Part shown: in pieces, positions 44,810 to 53,358 of the stretch
Layout: each line of letters starts with the position of its first letter
Position numbering within the stretch: the stretch's first letter is position 1
From: SAR202 cluster bacterium bin90
GTDB lineage: Bacteria > Chloroflexota > Dehalococcoidia > Lucifugimonadales > JADFKI01
Assembly (NCBI GenBank): GCA_002238855.1
Contig: MPND01000007.1
Location: 1 to 64,000 of the forward strand
DNA: 64,000 nt
Direction: 5' to 3'
The notes under the pieces: generated by a model
Seen by the model: only the letters and a program-made list of their open reading frames with translations
Told to the model about the DNA's origin: nothing
The model's database searches: none
Translations under genes and position numbers: made by a program

Positions 44810-45160
44810 ATGAGACACCGCCTCTCGGGAAGAAAATTGAACCGGCCGACCGCGCACCGAATGCTGATGCTGCGCGGAATGGTTACAGACCTGCTCAGGT
44901 ACGAGAGCATCAGGACCACGGAAGCGAAGGCGCGTGAAGTGCGCCCGCTCGCCGAGAAGGTCATAACTCGCGGAAAGCACGGATCGCTGCATGACCGCAG
45001 GCAGGCAGCCGCGTTTCTGACGGACGGCGATGTGCTGCGAAAGGTCTTCGACGAGCTTGCCGACAGGTATGAGGGCAGGCCCGGCGGATACACCAGGCTC
45101 ACGAAGCTTGGACCGCGCAAGGGTGATGCCGCGCCTATGGCAGTGATCGAGCTTGTCTAA
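44810..45160 (+). CDS. rplQ: 50S ribosomal protein L17
   Basis: 116 residues. [52 protein letters not shown] is diagnostic. Directly after rpoA as usual. Confidence 0.98.
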   Translation: MRHRLSGRKLNRPTAHRMLMLRGMVTDLLRYESIRTTEAKAREVRPLAEKVITRGKHGSLHDRRQAAAFLTDGDVLRKVFDELADRYEGRPGGYTRLTKLGPRKGDAAPMAVIELV

Positions 45161-45204
45161 TAGCCGAACAGAGTTGTAAATCAGAAACGGAAGCAGGCCG
45201 CTTG

Positions 45205-45963
45205 ATGCGACTTGCGTTAACAATCGAATATGAGGGTACGCGCTATCACGGCTTCCAGATTCAGGTGGATGCGCCATCGATTCAAGCCGAGCTAGAGAAG
45301 GCGATCGAACGCCTGACGGGCGAGCGAGTGCGTGTGAAGGGCGCGGGACGAACCGACGCCGGTGTGCATGCAGAGGCGCAGGTCGTGGCATTCGATACGG
45401 CATCGGCGCACTCAACGGATACTTTCGTGAGCGCGCTGAACCACTACCTTCCGTCGGACATCGCAGTCGGGGAGGCGTACATCGTCAAGCCGGACTTCGA
45501 TCCTCGGAGAGAGGCGCGAAGCCGCACTTACCGTTACAGCATCCTGAACAGGAGGACGCCGTCGCCAATGACGAGGCGGTTCACCTGCCACATTCGGGAG
45601 ACCTTGGATGTGGAGCGGATGCGAGAAGCGGCGAGTCTGTTCCTCGGTGCGCACGACTTTCGCAGGTTCGCGGCGCCGCTCCCGGCGAACAGCACGAGCA
45701 GCGTCAGAGCCGTCTATAATGCGTCCGTGGAGCAGTCTGGCAGCGCCATTGCCATCGGAGTTGTCGGCAATGCCTTCCTGCAGCACCAGGTGAGACGGAT
45801 GGCCGGAGCGCTCGTAGATGTCGGACGCGGCAAGTTGTCGGCGGATGACCTGCAAGCAATGATAGATAACGAACAGACTGACAAGGTGGCGCACTCGCTG
45901 CCGGCGCAAGGGCTGTGCCTAGTGCGAGTGGAATACGCGGACTATCCGCCGCGCACCCTATGA
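45205..45963 (+). CDS. truA: tRNA pseudouridine synthase A
   Basis: About 252 residues from the ATG at 45205 (an in-frame TTG sits at 45202). Makes pseudouridine at tRNA positions 38-40. The catalytic Asp is in GAGRTDAGVHA (~residue 51), with further motifs NHYLPSDIAV, SRTYRYSILN and FLQHQVRRMAGALVDVG. Its place between rplQ and rplM is common in Gram-positive-like ribosomal clusters. Confidence 0.97.
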   Translation: MRLALTIEYEGTRYHGFQIQVDAPSIQAELEKAIERLTGERVRVKGAGRTDAGVHAEAQVVAFDTASAHSTDTFVSALNHYLPSDIAVGEAYIVKPDFDPRREARSRTYRYSILNRRTPSPMTRRFTCHIRETLDVERMREAASLFLGAHDFRRFAAPLPANSTSSVRAVYNASVEQSGSAIAIGVVGNAFLQHQVRRMAGALVDVGRGKLSADDLQAMIDNEQTDKVAHSLPAQGLCLVRVEYADYPPRTL

Positions 45964-45990
45964 ACAGAATGACAGATATGGACAGGAACA

Positions 45991-46021
45991 GACGGGACTT
46001 TAAGAATTAGCGATTCCCGTC
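45991..46021 (+). promoter_or_regulatory. Hairpin in the truA-rplM spacer
   Basis: GACGGGA (45991-45997) and TCCCGTC (46015-46021) form a 7-bp stem 50 bases before rplM. It lacks a T-run, so it may be a leader structure acting on L13-S9 expression rather than a terminator. Confidence 0.4.
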
Positions 46022-46069
46022 CCAACCTTGGAATGATAGACAATACAATCGGAGAGTTGGTGAACTCAA

Positions 46070-46534
46070 ATGCCTAGAGGTAACAAGCCTTACCAGACGA
46101 CGGCAGCAGAGCTAAAGCCGGAATGGCACGTCATTGACGCTGCCGACAAGACGCTCGGCAGGCTGTCATCGGAGATTTCCGTGCTGCTTATGGGCAAGCA
46201 CAAGCCCATCTATGTGCCGCACCTGAACACCGGCGACTATGTGGTTGTCGTGAACGCAGAGAAGATTCGGGTTACCGGCAACAAGCTGGAACAGAAGATG
46301 TACTACCGGCACAGCGGCTATCATGGTGGTCTGACTGAGCGCACGCTCGGACAGATGCTGGACAAGACGCCGACGCGCGTGATTACGCAGGCGGTCAAGG
46401 GCATGCTGCCCAAGAACGCTCTGGGCAGGCATATGCTTGCTCGCATGAAGGTATATGCCGGACCGGACCACCCACACCAGGCGCAGCTAGCTTCCAGTGC
46501 AGCCGCTACTTCAACCCAAGGGGAGGATTCCTAA
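46070..46534 (+). CDS. rplM: 50S ribosomal protein L13
   Basis: 154 residues. [54 protein letters not shown] and [17 protein letters not shown] are diagnostic. The C-terminus is slightly extended (Ala/Ser-rich). Directly adjacent to rpsI. Confidence 0.98.
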   Translation: MPRGNKPYQTTAAELKPEWHVIDAADKTLGRLSSEISVLLMGKHKPIYVPHLNTGDYVVVVNAEKIRVTGNKLEQKMYYRHSGYHGGLTERTLGQMLDKTPTRVITQAVKGMLPKNALGRHMLARMKVYAGPDHPHQAQLASSAAATSTQGEDS

Positions 46535-46936
46535 GTGACCACGATACAGCAGCAGTATTACTACGCTACCGGTAGGCGCAAGTCGGCAATCGCGCAGGTC
46601 CGCTTGTACATGGAGACCGGGCCCGTCATTGTCAACGGCAAGCCTATCGAAGAGGCGTTCCCCTGGGACAACTGGCGGCGCGAGATAATGGAGCCATTCA
46701 GGATCACGCACTCCGGCGGTCAGTTCCGCGTGGTGGCGAAGGTCACCGGCGGCGGAATAACGGGACAGGCCGGCGCGCTAAGGCATGGCATATCGCGTGC
46801 GCTGATAGAGGCCGACCCGTCTCTAAGGACTCCCCTCAAGCGGGCTGGCATGCTTACCCGCGACTCTCGTGTCAAGGAACGCCGCAAGTACGGCCTGAAG
46901 AAGGCACGCAAGGCGCAGCAGTACACGAAGCGGTAG
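46535..46936 (+). CDS. rpsI: 30S ribosomal protein S9
   Basis: 133 residues from GTG right after the rplM stop. YYATGRRKSAIAQVRLY, GGGITGQAGALRHGISRAL and the basic C-terminal RDSRVKERRKYGLKKARKAQQYTKR that reaches the P-site tRNA are all present. Confidence 0.98.
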   Translation: MTTIQQQYYYATGRRKSAIAQVRLYMETGPVIVNGKPIEEAFPWDNWRREIMEPFRITHSGGQFRVVAKVTGGGITGQAGALRHGISRALIEADPSLRTPLKRAGMLTRDSRVKERRKYGLKKARKAQQYTKR

Positions 46937-47002
46937 GTCGGGCAGTCTAACTCCCGTCATATCAGATGCCCAAGATTTTGTGTGCCTAGAGGAGACAATC
47001 CA

Positions 47003-47236
47003 ATGCAGAAGGCGCTGCACATAAGGACGACGGTACTCCCCGGAGGCAAGATTGAAATCGTGGACGATGAACTTCCGGTGGGACAGACAGTCGATGTGGT
47101 AGTGCGCCATTCATCTTCCCCAGTGAGCCGCTCCATTATGGAGATACTCAACAGCGGGCCGGAACGACGGCTGTTCCGAACCGCAGATGAAGTGAAGGCG
47201 TATCTGGAGGATGAGAAGTCCTCATGGGACGGCTGA
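47003..47236 (+). CDS. Antitoxin-like partner of VapC-type toxin
   Basis: About 77 residues from the ATG at 47003, with AGAGGAGA upstream. The N-terminal beta strands (ALHIRTTVLPGGKIEIVDDELPVGQTVDVVV) look like an AbrB/VapB-type swapped hairpin, and SRSIMEILNSGPERRLFRTADEVKAYLEDEKSSWD is a typical C-terminal toxin-binding helix. It overlaps the downstream PIN gene by 13 bases, the usual arrangement of a VapBC module. Confidence 0.82.
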   Translation: MQKALHIRTTVLPGGKIEIVDDELPVGQTVDVVVRHSSSPVSRSIMEILNSGPERRLFRTADEVKAYLEDEKSSWDG

Positions 47237-47679
47237 CCCTCCCCCTATCCGGACTCATTTATATCGATGCCAGCAGCCTCATATACAGCGTTGAAAGAGT
47301 GGAGCCGTATCGCACGATATTGGAAGCGATGTGGCAGAAGGCGCAAGACGGAGACCTCACAATAGTCAGCAGTCCTCTCATTGCGCTGGAGGCCCTCGTA
47401 AAGCCGCTACGCGATGGCAATACAGAGATTGAATTGCAGTACCGGGAGTTGTTCGCGTCTGGCGCAGTGAAACTACTCGACGCCTCTTATCAGATGTTCG
47501 AAGATGCCGCCAACATTCGCGCAAGGACGAATTTGAAAACTCCTGACGCGCTCCACGCGGCAACGGCTCTGTACGCAGGATGCACGCTCTTCATTACAAA
47601 CGATAACGACTTCCGACGCGTTGAAGGGTTGCCAGTGATTGTCCTGGATGACCTTCTCGAAATAGATTCAAAGCAGTAA
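47224..47679 (+). CDS. PIN-domain ribonuclease (VapC-like toxin)
   Basis: 151 residues. The acidic PIN residues are in IYIDASSLIY (Asp15), SSPLIALEAL (Glu), KTPDALHAATA (Asp) and FITNDNDFRR (Asp). The fold and length are those of VapC toxins that cleave tRNA or rRNA. Paired with the overlapping upstream antitoxin-like gene and placed just after the ribosomal cluster. Confidence 0.9.
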   Translation: MGRLTLPLSGLIYIDASSLIYSVERVEPYRTILEAMWQKAQDGDLTIVSSPLIALEALVKPLRDGNTEIELQYRELFASGAVKLLDASYQMFEDAANIRARTNLKTPDALHAATALYAGCTLFITNDNDFRRVEGLPVIVLDDLLEIDSKQ

Positions 47680-47696
47680 CTTATAACCCAATTCGA

Positions 47697-47747
47697 CGCA
47701 CGGGAATGGAAGCAACAGGTTGCTCCTCGTCCTTCCCGTCCTGTGCG
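47697..47747. terminator. Hairpin between convergent genes
   Basis: CGCAC / GTGCG and CGGGAA / TTCCCG arms with an inner GCAAC-AG-GTTGC stem make a branched hairpin between the VapC-like gene and the convergent reductase gene. No long T-run, so a moderate call. Confidence 0.4.
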
Positions 47748-47760
47748 CTTAGTGCAATCC

Positions 47761-48792
47761 CTACACCATCGCCCGCAGCGGGTCTATGTTTGACTCCTCG
47801 TAGGGCATTTCGCCGCGCTCCACGCGCCTGACGATGTCCACGATGCCATCGCAGAATGGCGTATCCACGCCCACCAGGTCTCCCCGCGACGCCACAAAGC
47901 CGTTCAGGTAATCTATCTCCGTCTTGCGGCCCTTCATCACGTCCTGAAGCATCGAGGGACGTCCTGCGCCCAGATTGCTTGCGCCCTCGGCGAGCCGCGA
48001 CTTCAGGTCTTCCATCGCCTCGGCATTGTCCGTCGGCAGGTAGTCGTCCGCCGGGATGCCGCTGATTGGCTCGACCTGAATGCCGAGCGACTGCGCCACC
48101 GTAACGACCTCCGCCGCAATGTTTATGGAGACATCGTTGACGCCGGGAGTGCTCCTGACGGCGGCGGAACCTAGCCCCGTGGACGCCGCGATGGGATTCG
48201 CCATGCTGTTGACGGCCAGCTTCGCCCAGCGCTCGCCCCAGATATTGCGGCTGACCTTCGTGGGGCCGATGTCGTTCATGACTTCAGCGAGCGCACTAAC
48301 GCGGTCTGTGGGCAGGCCATTCAGCTCGCCAAGAGTGAATGACAGCTTCTGCGGGTCGCCGGTGTGTATCGCCTTCGCAGGCTCGTACAGTCCAGCTCCA
48401 AGCGTAATAACGCAGGCGATTTCGCGAGAGTATCCGATTATGGGGGCGATGACTTCGTCGTTGATGCCATTCTGCGCCGAGATGATGATTCCGGTCGGCT
48501 TCAGGTAGCGCATTGCGAAGTGCGTCGCCCAGACCGTGTCATAAGACTTCACGGCAAGGAAAATCGCATCGAACGGCTCCCCTACCCTGTTGGCATCACC
48601 GAGGTGCATCGCGTTGACGCTTGTGGTGAATTCGCCGTTCTCGGCTGTCACATGCAGACCGTCAGCGTTCATCGTATCTACGTGCTCTGCCCAGGTGTCA
48701 ATGAGCGTGATGTCGCGTCCCGCCCTCGACAGATAGCCGCCTATGACGCTGCCGATTGCTCCCGTGCCTACTATCGCAAGTCTCTCAAACAT
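47761..48792 (-). CDS. Ketopantoate reductase family protein
   Basis: 343 residues. NADP-binding GTGAIGS near the start (AIVGTGAIGSVIGGYL), then an ApbA/PanE-type domain with LAVKSYDT, SAQNGIND and the C-terminal helical substrate domain (NIWGERWAKLAVNSMANPIAA, GRPSMLQDVMKGRKTEIDYLNGFV). May make pantoate for coenzyme A, but the family has paralogues with other 2-oxo/2-hydroxy acid substrates and no panB/panC is nearby, so I do not assign panE. Confidence 0.88.
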   Translation of the reverse strand: MFERLAIVGTGAIGSVIGGYLSRAGRDITLIDTWAEHVDTMNADGLHVTAENGEFTTSVNAMHLGDANRVGEPFDAIFLAVKSYDTVWATHFAMRYLKPTGIIISAQNGINDEVIAPIIGYSREIACVITLGAGLYEPAKAIHTGDPQKLSFTLGELNGLPTDRVSALAEVMNDIGPTKVSRNIWGERWAKLAVNSMANPIAASTGLGSAAVRSTPGVNDVSINIAAEVVTVAQSLGIQVEPISGIPADDYLPTDNAEAMEDLKSRLAEGASNLGAGRPSMLQDVMKGRKTEIDYLNGFVASRGDLVGVDTPFCDGIVDIVRRVERGEMPYEESNIDPLRAMV

Positions 48793-48890
48793 TGTCGTCC
48801 TCCGTAGTCGTCAGTTTTCAGTGGTCAGTATATCAGCAAGCCTGAGCGCTTGTCGGTCATTCCCCTGGCGCAGTATTGCCATAGTTCGCC

Positions 48891-51152
48891 TCAGCCGGCA
48901 AAGGGCGTGAAGACTTCGACCGAAGTCTTTCCTGAGGGATTACTGAAGATACTGAACTCTCCCTGCGGGTATCGGGCAGCCAGGTCCTGCTTGAATGCCT
49001 GTATCTCCGCATCTTCCGGATTTAGGAAGATGACGCATCGCGCCGGATCTGCCGGCAGGGTGCCGTCTGATACGACGTCCGAGTGGTCAAGAAGGTGTGG
49101 AAGCGCGCCATCGGGGTGGTAGGACTCCAGCGCAGGCTTCAGCAAAGGGATTGTGCTTCTACCCACCATAATCAGGCTATCAGGCTCACCTTCGCACGCC
49201 TCAGAACGCATCGCGCCTATTGCTACGGCTTCCTGCGTGTGATGAAAGACCCGTGGCGTCGCGTACCAGAATTGCCAGGCGTTGAGCGCTAGCACCACCA
49301 CGCCAAGAAGAGAAAGGACAGTGACGGCTGGGAGGGCTGAGGGACTTTGCTTCTCACCGCCGAGAGATGGAATCCTTGCATTGATCAGAAGGACGGCGGC
49401 AATTCCGGCCATCAGCGCGAGCGGAATGAGCATGCTGGACATGCGGGTGATGGGCACATACGGATACGGCGACAGCAGCGCAGTGCCTGTGGCAATAACC
49501 GCGAATAGTATGAGCAGAAGCCTGGATGACGGCTTGTGCATCGTTCCCAAGCAGTATCCAAGCCCCAGCAATGCCAAAACTGCGCTGATTGGGTCTAATA
49601 GCGCTCCCGACACATAATGACTTGCTTGCGAGTTATAGTTGAACGCCAGAAGGTTCCGCACGGCATTGGATACTACCTGACTTAGTATGCCATCGTACTC
49701 GGAAGCGTGCTGTGAACCTGGACCCACAATCTTCACCAACGCTGTCGAGAGCACTTCATCGCCATTTGCGAATATCAGGGGCACCACCGTAAGCGATACT
49801 CCCAGCGCCCAGGGCCAGAGGCTGGCGAGGCGTCTGCGTACATCCTGATGGCTTAAGGCGTACAGAAGGATTATGGCGACCGCCGCACGGGCAACAATGT
49901 TGAAGAGCAGGCCGAATCCAGCCAGCAGCCCTGAGGCGTAGATAAGGAATGAGTTGCCGCGCCTGACACCCAGCACAAACAGGGCTATCGACCAGACGAT
50001 TAGCGGCATCACATCCGTGTTTGGATAGCCGGTGTGCATGAAGGCAAAGATGTAGTGGCTAAAGGCGAGAATCGAAGCCGAGACGACTGCGGCAATTCGA
50101 CCCGCGAGCACATACCCCAGTATGTACATAGCGGGAATAGTGATGGCGATGCTGATGATCAGACTGAACTTCCAGGCAAAGTTGCCAACGCCCAGCATCT
50201 TCATCACCATCGCCGGGTAGATCGATGCCATCACCGGGTTGATCTCGCTGTACACGCCGTCCAGGTCGAATGGACGCCGGAAACCGTCCTCGGCCAGCTC
50301 CCTTGCGTAATTGTAGTGCGCGTATTCATCGCCTATGGCAGAGTAGTACCAGTCCGTCAGGTCGTGTGTGTTGAGGGCGACGAATATCCCGACAAGCGCA
50401 AGCACAATCACGAAATCAGGAAAACGCTCTCTTGGGGGGACCAGATGCTTCGGCGAAAGATTCAGCTTGCGAATGAACGGGATCGCCAGAGCGCACACAG
50501 CTACGAGCCAAAGCAGCAAGTCCAACCCGGACTCCGATCCGGCGAGCAGGCGGAATAACAGCACGACTATCAGTAAGCCGCCGAGTCCTGCAACTATTGC
50601 TTTGGCAGCGCCAATCCCGCCAAGAACGGTGCGCAGCGGTGGTATGTTAAGCGCACCCAATGGGTCAGGGGTATTGTCATTGGCGGTTCTCCCGAATGCG
50701 CCAACGGTGAACAGCGCGACCCCCGCGATGAGCGCAAACACACCAAGTGAGGGCGCGGTCCTGCCGGGTTCATAGGCGAATGCCAGGTACGCCTGGGCAA
50801 GCGTGACGAGCAGCGCCCCTGCAACCAGCAGAGGAGTGGACATCGGCGCCACGCGACTCCTGAGTCGTACCGGAGCTGAAAACAGCGTCGTGGGTACAGA
50901 GATGATGGGAAGGCGCAGGCGTGGGAGGTCTGCCGGGACGGTATTGCGCTCGCCTACCGTTGCCGCATCGGATGCGTCGCCAACACGGTTGCCACAGATA
51001 CCGCAGAAATTGTGCGTCCCTTCAAGATTTGCGCCGCAATTCGGGCACAAGATTGCAGTCGCCAGTGATTCGCCGCAGTTGCCACAGAAATTCGCGCCCA
51101 CGCGGTTCTGAAAGCCGCAGGAGACGCATACATAGTCGCTCGTACTTGTCAT
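48891..51152 (-). CDS. Zinc-ribbon-fused GT-C membrane glycosyltransferase
   Basis: 753 residues. Two consecutive zinc ribbons open the protein (C9/C12/C23/C26 and C36/C39/C50/C53). After a linker, about ten to twelve membrane segments follow from ~105. The luminal loop with an acidic pair, IGDEYAHYNYARELAEDGF (~275-295), matches the catalytic first loop of GT-C enzymes (ArnT/PMT/GT39-like), which move sugars from lipid-phosphate donors. The C-terminal ~130 residues are a soluble domain (ESYHPDGALPHLLDHSD). The zinc-ribbon fusion is unusual for this family and may tether the enzyme to a partner. It lies convergent with nothing and is followed by its own spacer. Confidence 0.82.
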   Translation of the reverse strand: MTSTSDYVCVSCGFQNRVGANFCGNCGESLATAILCPNCGANLEGTHNFCGICGNRVGDASDAATVGERNTVPADLPRLRLPIISVPTTLFSAPVRLRSRVAPMSTPLLVAGALLVTLAQAYLAFAYEPGRTAPSLGVFALIAGVALFTVGAFGRTANDNTPDPLGALNIPPLRTVLGGIGAAKAIVAGLGGLLIVVLLFRLLAGSESGLDLLLWLVAVCALAIPFIRKLNLSPKHLVPPRERFPDFVIVLALVGIFVALNTHDLTDWYYSAIGDEYAHYNYARELAEDGFRRPFDLDGVYSEINPVMASIYPAMVMKMLGVGNFAWKFSLIISIAITIPAMYILGYVLAGRIAAVVSASILAFSHYIFAFMHTGYPNTDVMPLIVWSIALFVLGVRRGNSFLIYASGLLAGFGLLFNIVARAAVAIILLYALSHQDVRRRLASLWPWALGVSLTVVPLIFANGDEVLSTALVKIVGPGSQHASEYDGILSQVVSNAVRNLLAFNYNSQASHYVSGALLDPISAVLALLGLGYCLGTMHKPSSRLLLILFAVIATGTALLSPYPYVPITRMSSMLIPLALMAGIAAVLLINARIPSLGGEKQSPSALPAVTVLSLLGVVVLALNAWQFWYATPRVFHHTQEAVAIGAMRSEACEGEPDSLIMVGRSTIPLLKPALESYHPDGALPHLLDHSDVVSDGTLPADPARCVIFLNPEDAEIQAFKQDLAARYPQGEFSIFSNPSGKTSVEVFTPFAG

Positions 51153-51187
51153 GCTATAGATTCAACAGTAAAGATAGAATCCGGCCG

Positions 51188-52111
51188 CTAACCAAGCAGT
51201 TCGCGGCGCACTTCGTCCAGGCGGGCGCGCTGTTCTTCGTCAACATCCGGGTAGGGCTCGCCCTTCTGACGGATGCTGCCGGTGAATTCCGGCGGACGCT
51301 TTTCGATGAATGCCTGTCTTCCCTCATCGCCATCGGCGCTGAGCTGGGTGAGCAGAGTATTCATGAGTGTCTGCACTCGCCATGCCTCGGTTACGGGCGT
51401 GTCGCGGAATCTTATCACGAACTCCTTCATCATCCGCACGGCGAGCGGCGGCAAACCCGCTATGTGATTTGCAACTTCCACGGCACGGGTCATCAGCGAG
51501 TCGTGCGGAACGACCTCGTTGATGAGGTTCATGCGAAGCGCCTCCTGCGCGTCGAATGGTTCGTCGGTCAGCAGGATTCGCATTACATCAGCGTATGCGA
51601 TCTGCTTCATCAGGTAGGTAGCGCCGGGCCCGTTGCCCACCCAGCCTTGACTGAGCAGCGCGAACTTGAAGCGGGCGTTCTCCGCGCTAGCGATGCGGAT
51701 GTCCGTTGATGTAAGCATCAGATAGAAGCCTGCGCCTGCCGCCCAGCCGTTGATTGCGCCGACGACGGGCTTCCAGATCTGCGGGTAGTGATCGCCGAGC
51801 CTACCATCTGCGCCGATCTTGGCGGCGCCGTTCACCGTGCCGGACGGCGGCCAGAATATCGCCTCGGAGCGGATGCGCTCGCGCTCTTCGGGGGTAATGT
51901 CCGGACGCGTTGCGAGATTGTGTCCGGCGCAGAAGTGACGGTCGCCCTTGCCCGTCAGAATGGTTACTCGCACATCCCAGTCGTCCCAGATCTCCTTCCA
52001 GACCTCCGCAATCTCGTCCGAAGTCGGTCGGTCCAGGATGTTCGCCTTCTGCGGATTGTCGATGGTTACATAGGCGATATTGCCTCTCTTCTCGTATTGC
52101 ACTGCCATCAT
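51188..52111 (-). CDS. Enoyl-CoA hydratase/isomerase family protein
   Basis: 307 residues (crotonase fold). The oxyanion-hole segments are FCAGHNLATRPD (~60-70) and the second GINGWAAGAGFYLML. The C-terminus is typical. Crotonases hydrate or rearrange acyl-CoA. It is the last gene of a unit with two class III CoA-transferase genes, consistent with activation of an acid to its CoA ester followed by beta-oxidation-like steps. The substrate is unknown. Confidence 0.9.
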   Translation of the reverse strand: MMAVQYEKRGNIAYVTIDNPQKANILDRPTSDEIAEVWKEIWDDWDVRVTILTGKGDRHFCAGHNLATRPDITPEERERIRSEAIFWPPSGTVNGAAKIGADGRLGDHYPQIWKPVVGAINGWAAGAGFYLMLTSTDIRIASAENARFKFALLSQGWVGNGPGATYLMKQIAYADVMRILLTDEPFDAQEALRMNLINEVVPHDSLMTRAVEVANHIAGLPPLAVRMMKEFVIRFRDTPVTEAWRVQTLMNTLLTQLSADGDEGRQAFIEKRPPEFTGSIRQKGEPYPDVDEEQRARLDEVRRELLG

Positions 52112-52173
52112 TCCACCTCATATTTGTTACAGGATGTGCGATTTCAGGATGTGCGGGACGCTTATGATATTTC

Positions 52174-53358
52174 CTAGTAGATGATCTGGTCGTCCATGTA
52201 CTTAGCCACTTCTTCATTGGACAACCCCAGCAGTTCACCGTACACGTAGTCGTTGTGCTGCCCCAGCACGGGAGCGGCCGTATTGCGCGGCTCAGGCCCA
52301 CCTTCAAAGCGCCACCCCAGACCGGGCAGGTCGCGCTGCTTTCCGTCGCTCGCGGTGCGCGTGGTGAAATAGCCGCCCTCGCGCAGTTGCGGGTCTGTGA
52401 AGACGCGGTCTGGACTGAGATAAGGCGTGGCGGAAATGCCGGCGGCTTGTAGAACTCGCATCGCCTCGTAGTCCTCGTGCTGCTGCGTCCACTCGTTGAT
52501 TGCGGCATCAATCCTTTGCATCTGACTGCGCCTGCCATTCGGGTCGGCGAGGGACTCGTCGTCCGAGAGGTCTTGCCTGCCGATAGCAGCGCACAGAGAC
52601 TGCCACTCCTCGTTGCCGGTGACAGCGATGGCGAGCCAGCGGTCGCTACCCTTGCAACGATAGACATTGTGGGGTGCGTGGTGCCGGTCGGCGTTTCCCA
52701 TCGGTTCGGGCACGCGATCGTTCATCTGGTAGTCGAGAAGCGCTTCCGGGATGCTGGCGGTGAGCGCCTCAGCCATAGAGAAGTCCGCATAGTTGCCTTC
52801 GCCGCTTACAGCGCGGTGATTGAGGGCGGCAGCCGCGACCATCGCAAGTTCCATGCCGACCCAGGGGTCAGCCCACAGACCGCCCTTGATTGGCTCGGAG
52901 TCCGGGTTGCCCGATATGGCGTTCCAGCCGGTGTAGTACTGCAGCAGGCTGCCGTACGCAACATAGTCCTTGTCGGGGCCGGAGTGTCCTGTGCCGGACG
53001 ATGAGAGCATGATGATGTCGGGCTTCGCCTGCCTCAGTGCGTCGTAGCCGAGTCCAAGCCGCTCGATTACGCCCGCCGCGAAATTCTCGATCACTATGTC
53101 GGAGACCGATACGAGGCGCATCGCAAGCTCCAATCCTTCGGGACGGGAGATGTTGAGGGCAGCATAGAGCTTGGACTGATTGTACGTCTGAAAGGGAGCA
53201 CCGCGAGTGGACGGGTCAGGTCGGCGCGCGCTTCCCACCTTGATGACCTCCGCGCCCATCATTGCGAGAAAACGCGTTGCTGTCGGCCCCGCTATTATCC
53301 AACTGAGATCGAGGACGCGCACTCCTTCCAAGGGCAGGCCGGTTGAATCTTCACTCAT
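52174..53358 (-). CDS. CaiB/BaiF (class III) CoA-transferase, Asp-bearing subunit
   Basis: 394 residues. The nucleotide/CoA-binding start GVRVLDLSWIIAGPTATRFLAMMGAEVIKVG and the catalytic Asp in GGLWADPWVGMEL (Asp164, aligning with Asp169 of formyl-CoA transferase) are present. It overlaps the upstream paralogue by four bases. With that paralogue it probably forms a heteromeric CoA-transferase. Confidence 0.92.
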   Translation of the reverse strand: MSEDSTGLPLEGVRVLDLSWIIAGPTATRFLAMMGAEVIKVGSARRPDPSTRGAPFQTYNQSKLYAALNISRPEGLELAMRLVSVSDIVIENFAAGVIERLGLGYDALRQAKPDIIMLSSSGTGHSGPDKDYVAYGSLLQYYTGWNAISGNPDSEPIKGGLWADPWVGMELAMVAAAALNHRAVSGEGNYADFSMAEALTASIPEALLDYQMNDRVPEPMGNADRHHAPHNVYRCKGSDRWLAIAVTGNEEWQSLCAAIGRQDLSDDESLADPNGRRSQMQRIDAAINEWTQQHEDYEAMRVLQAAGISATPYLSPDRVFTDPQLREGGYFTTRTASDGKQRDLPGLGWRFEGGPEPRNTAAPVLGQHNDYVYGELLGLSNEEVAKYMDDQIIY

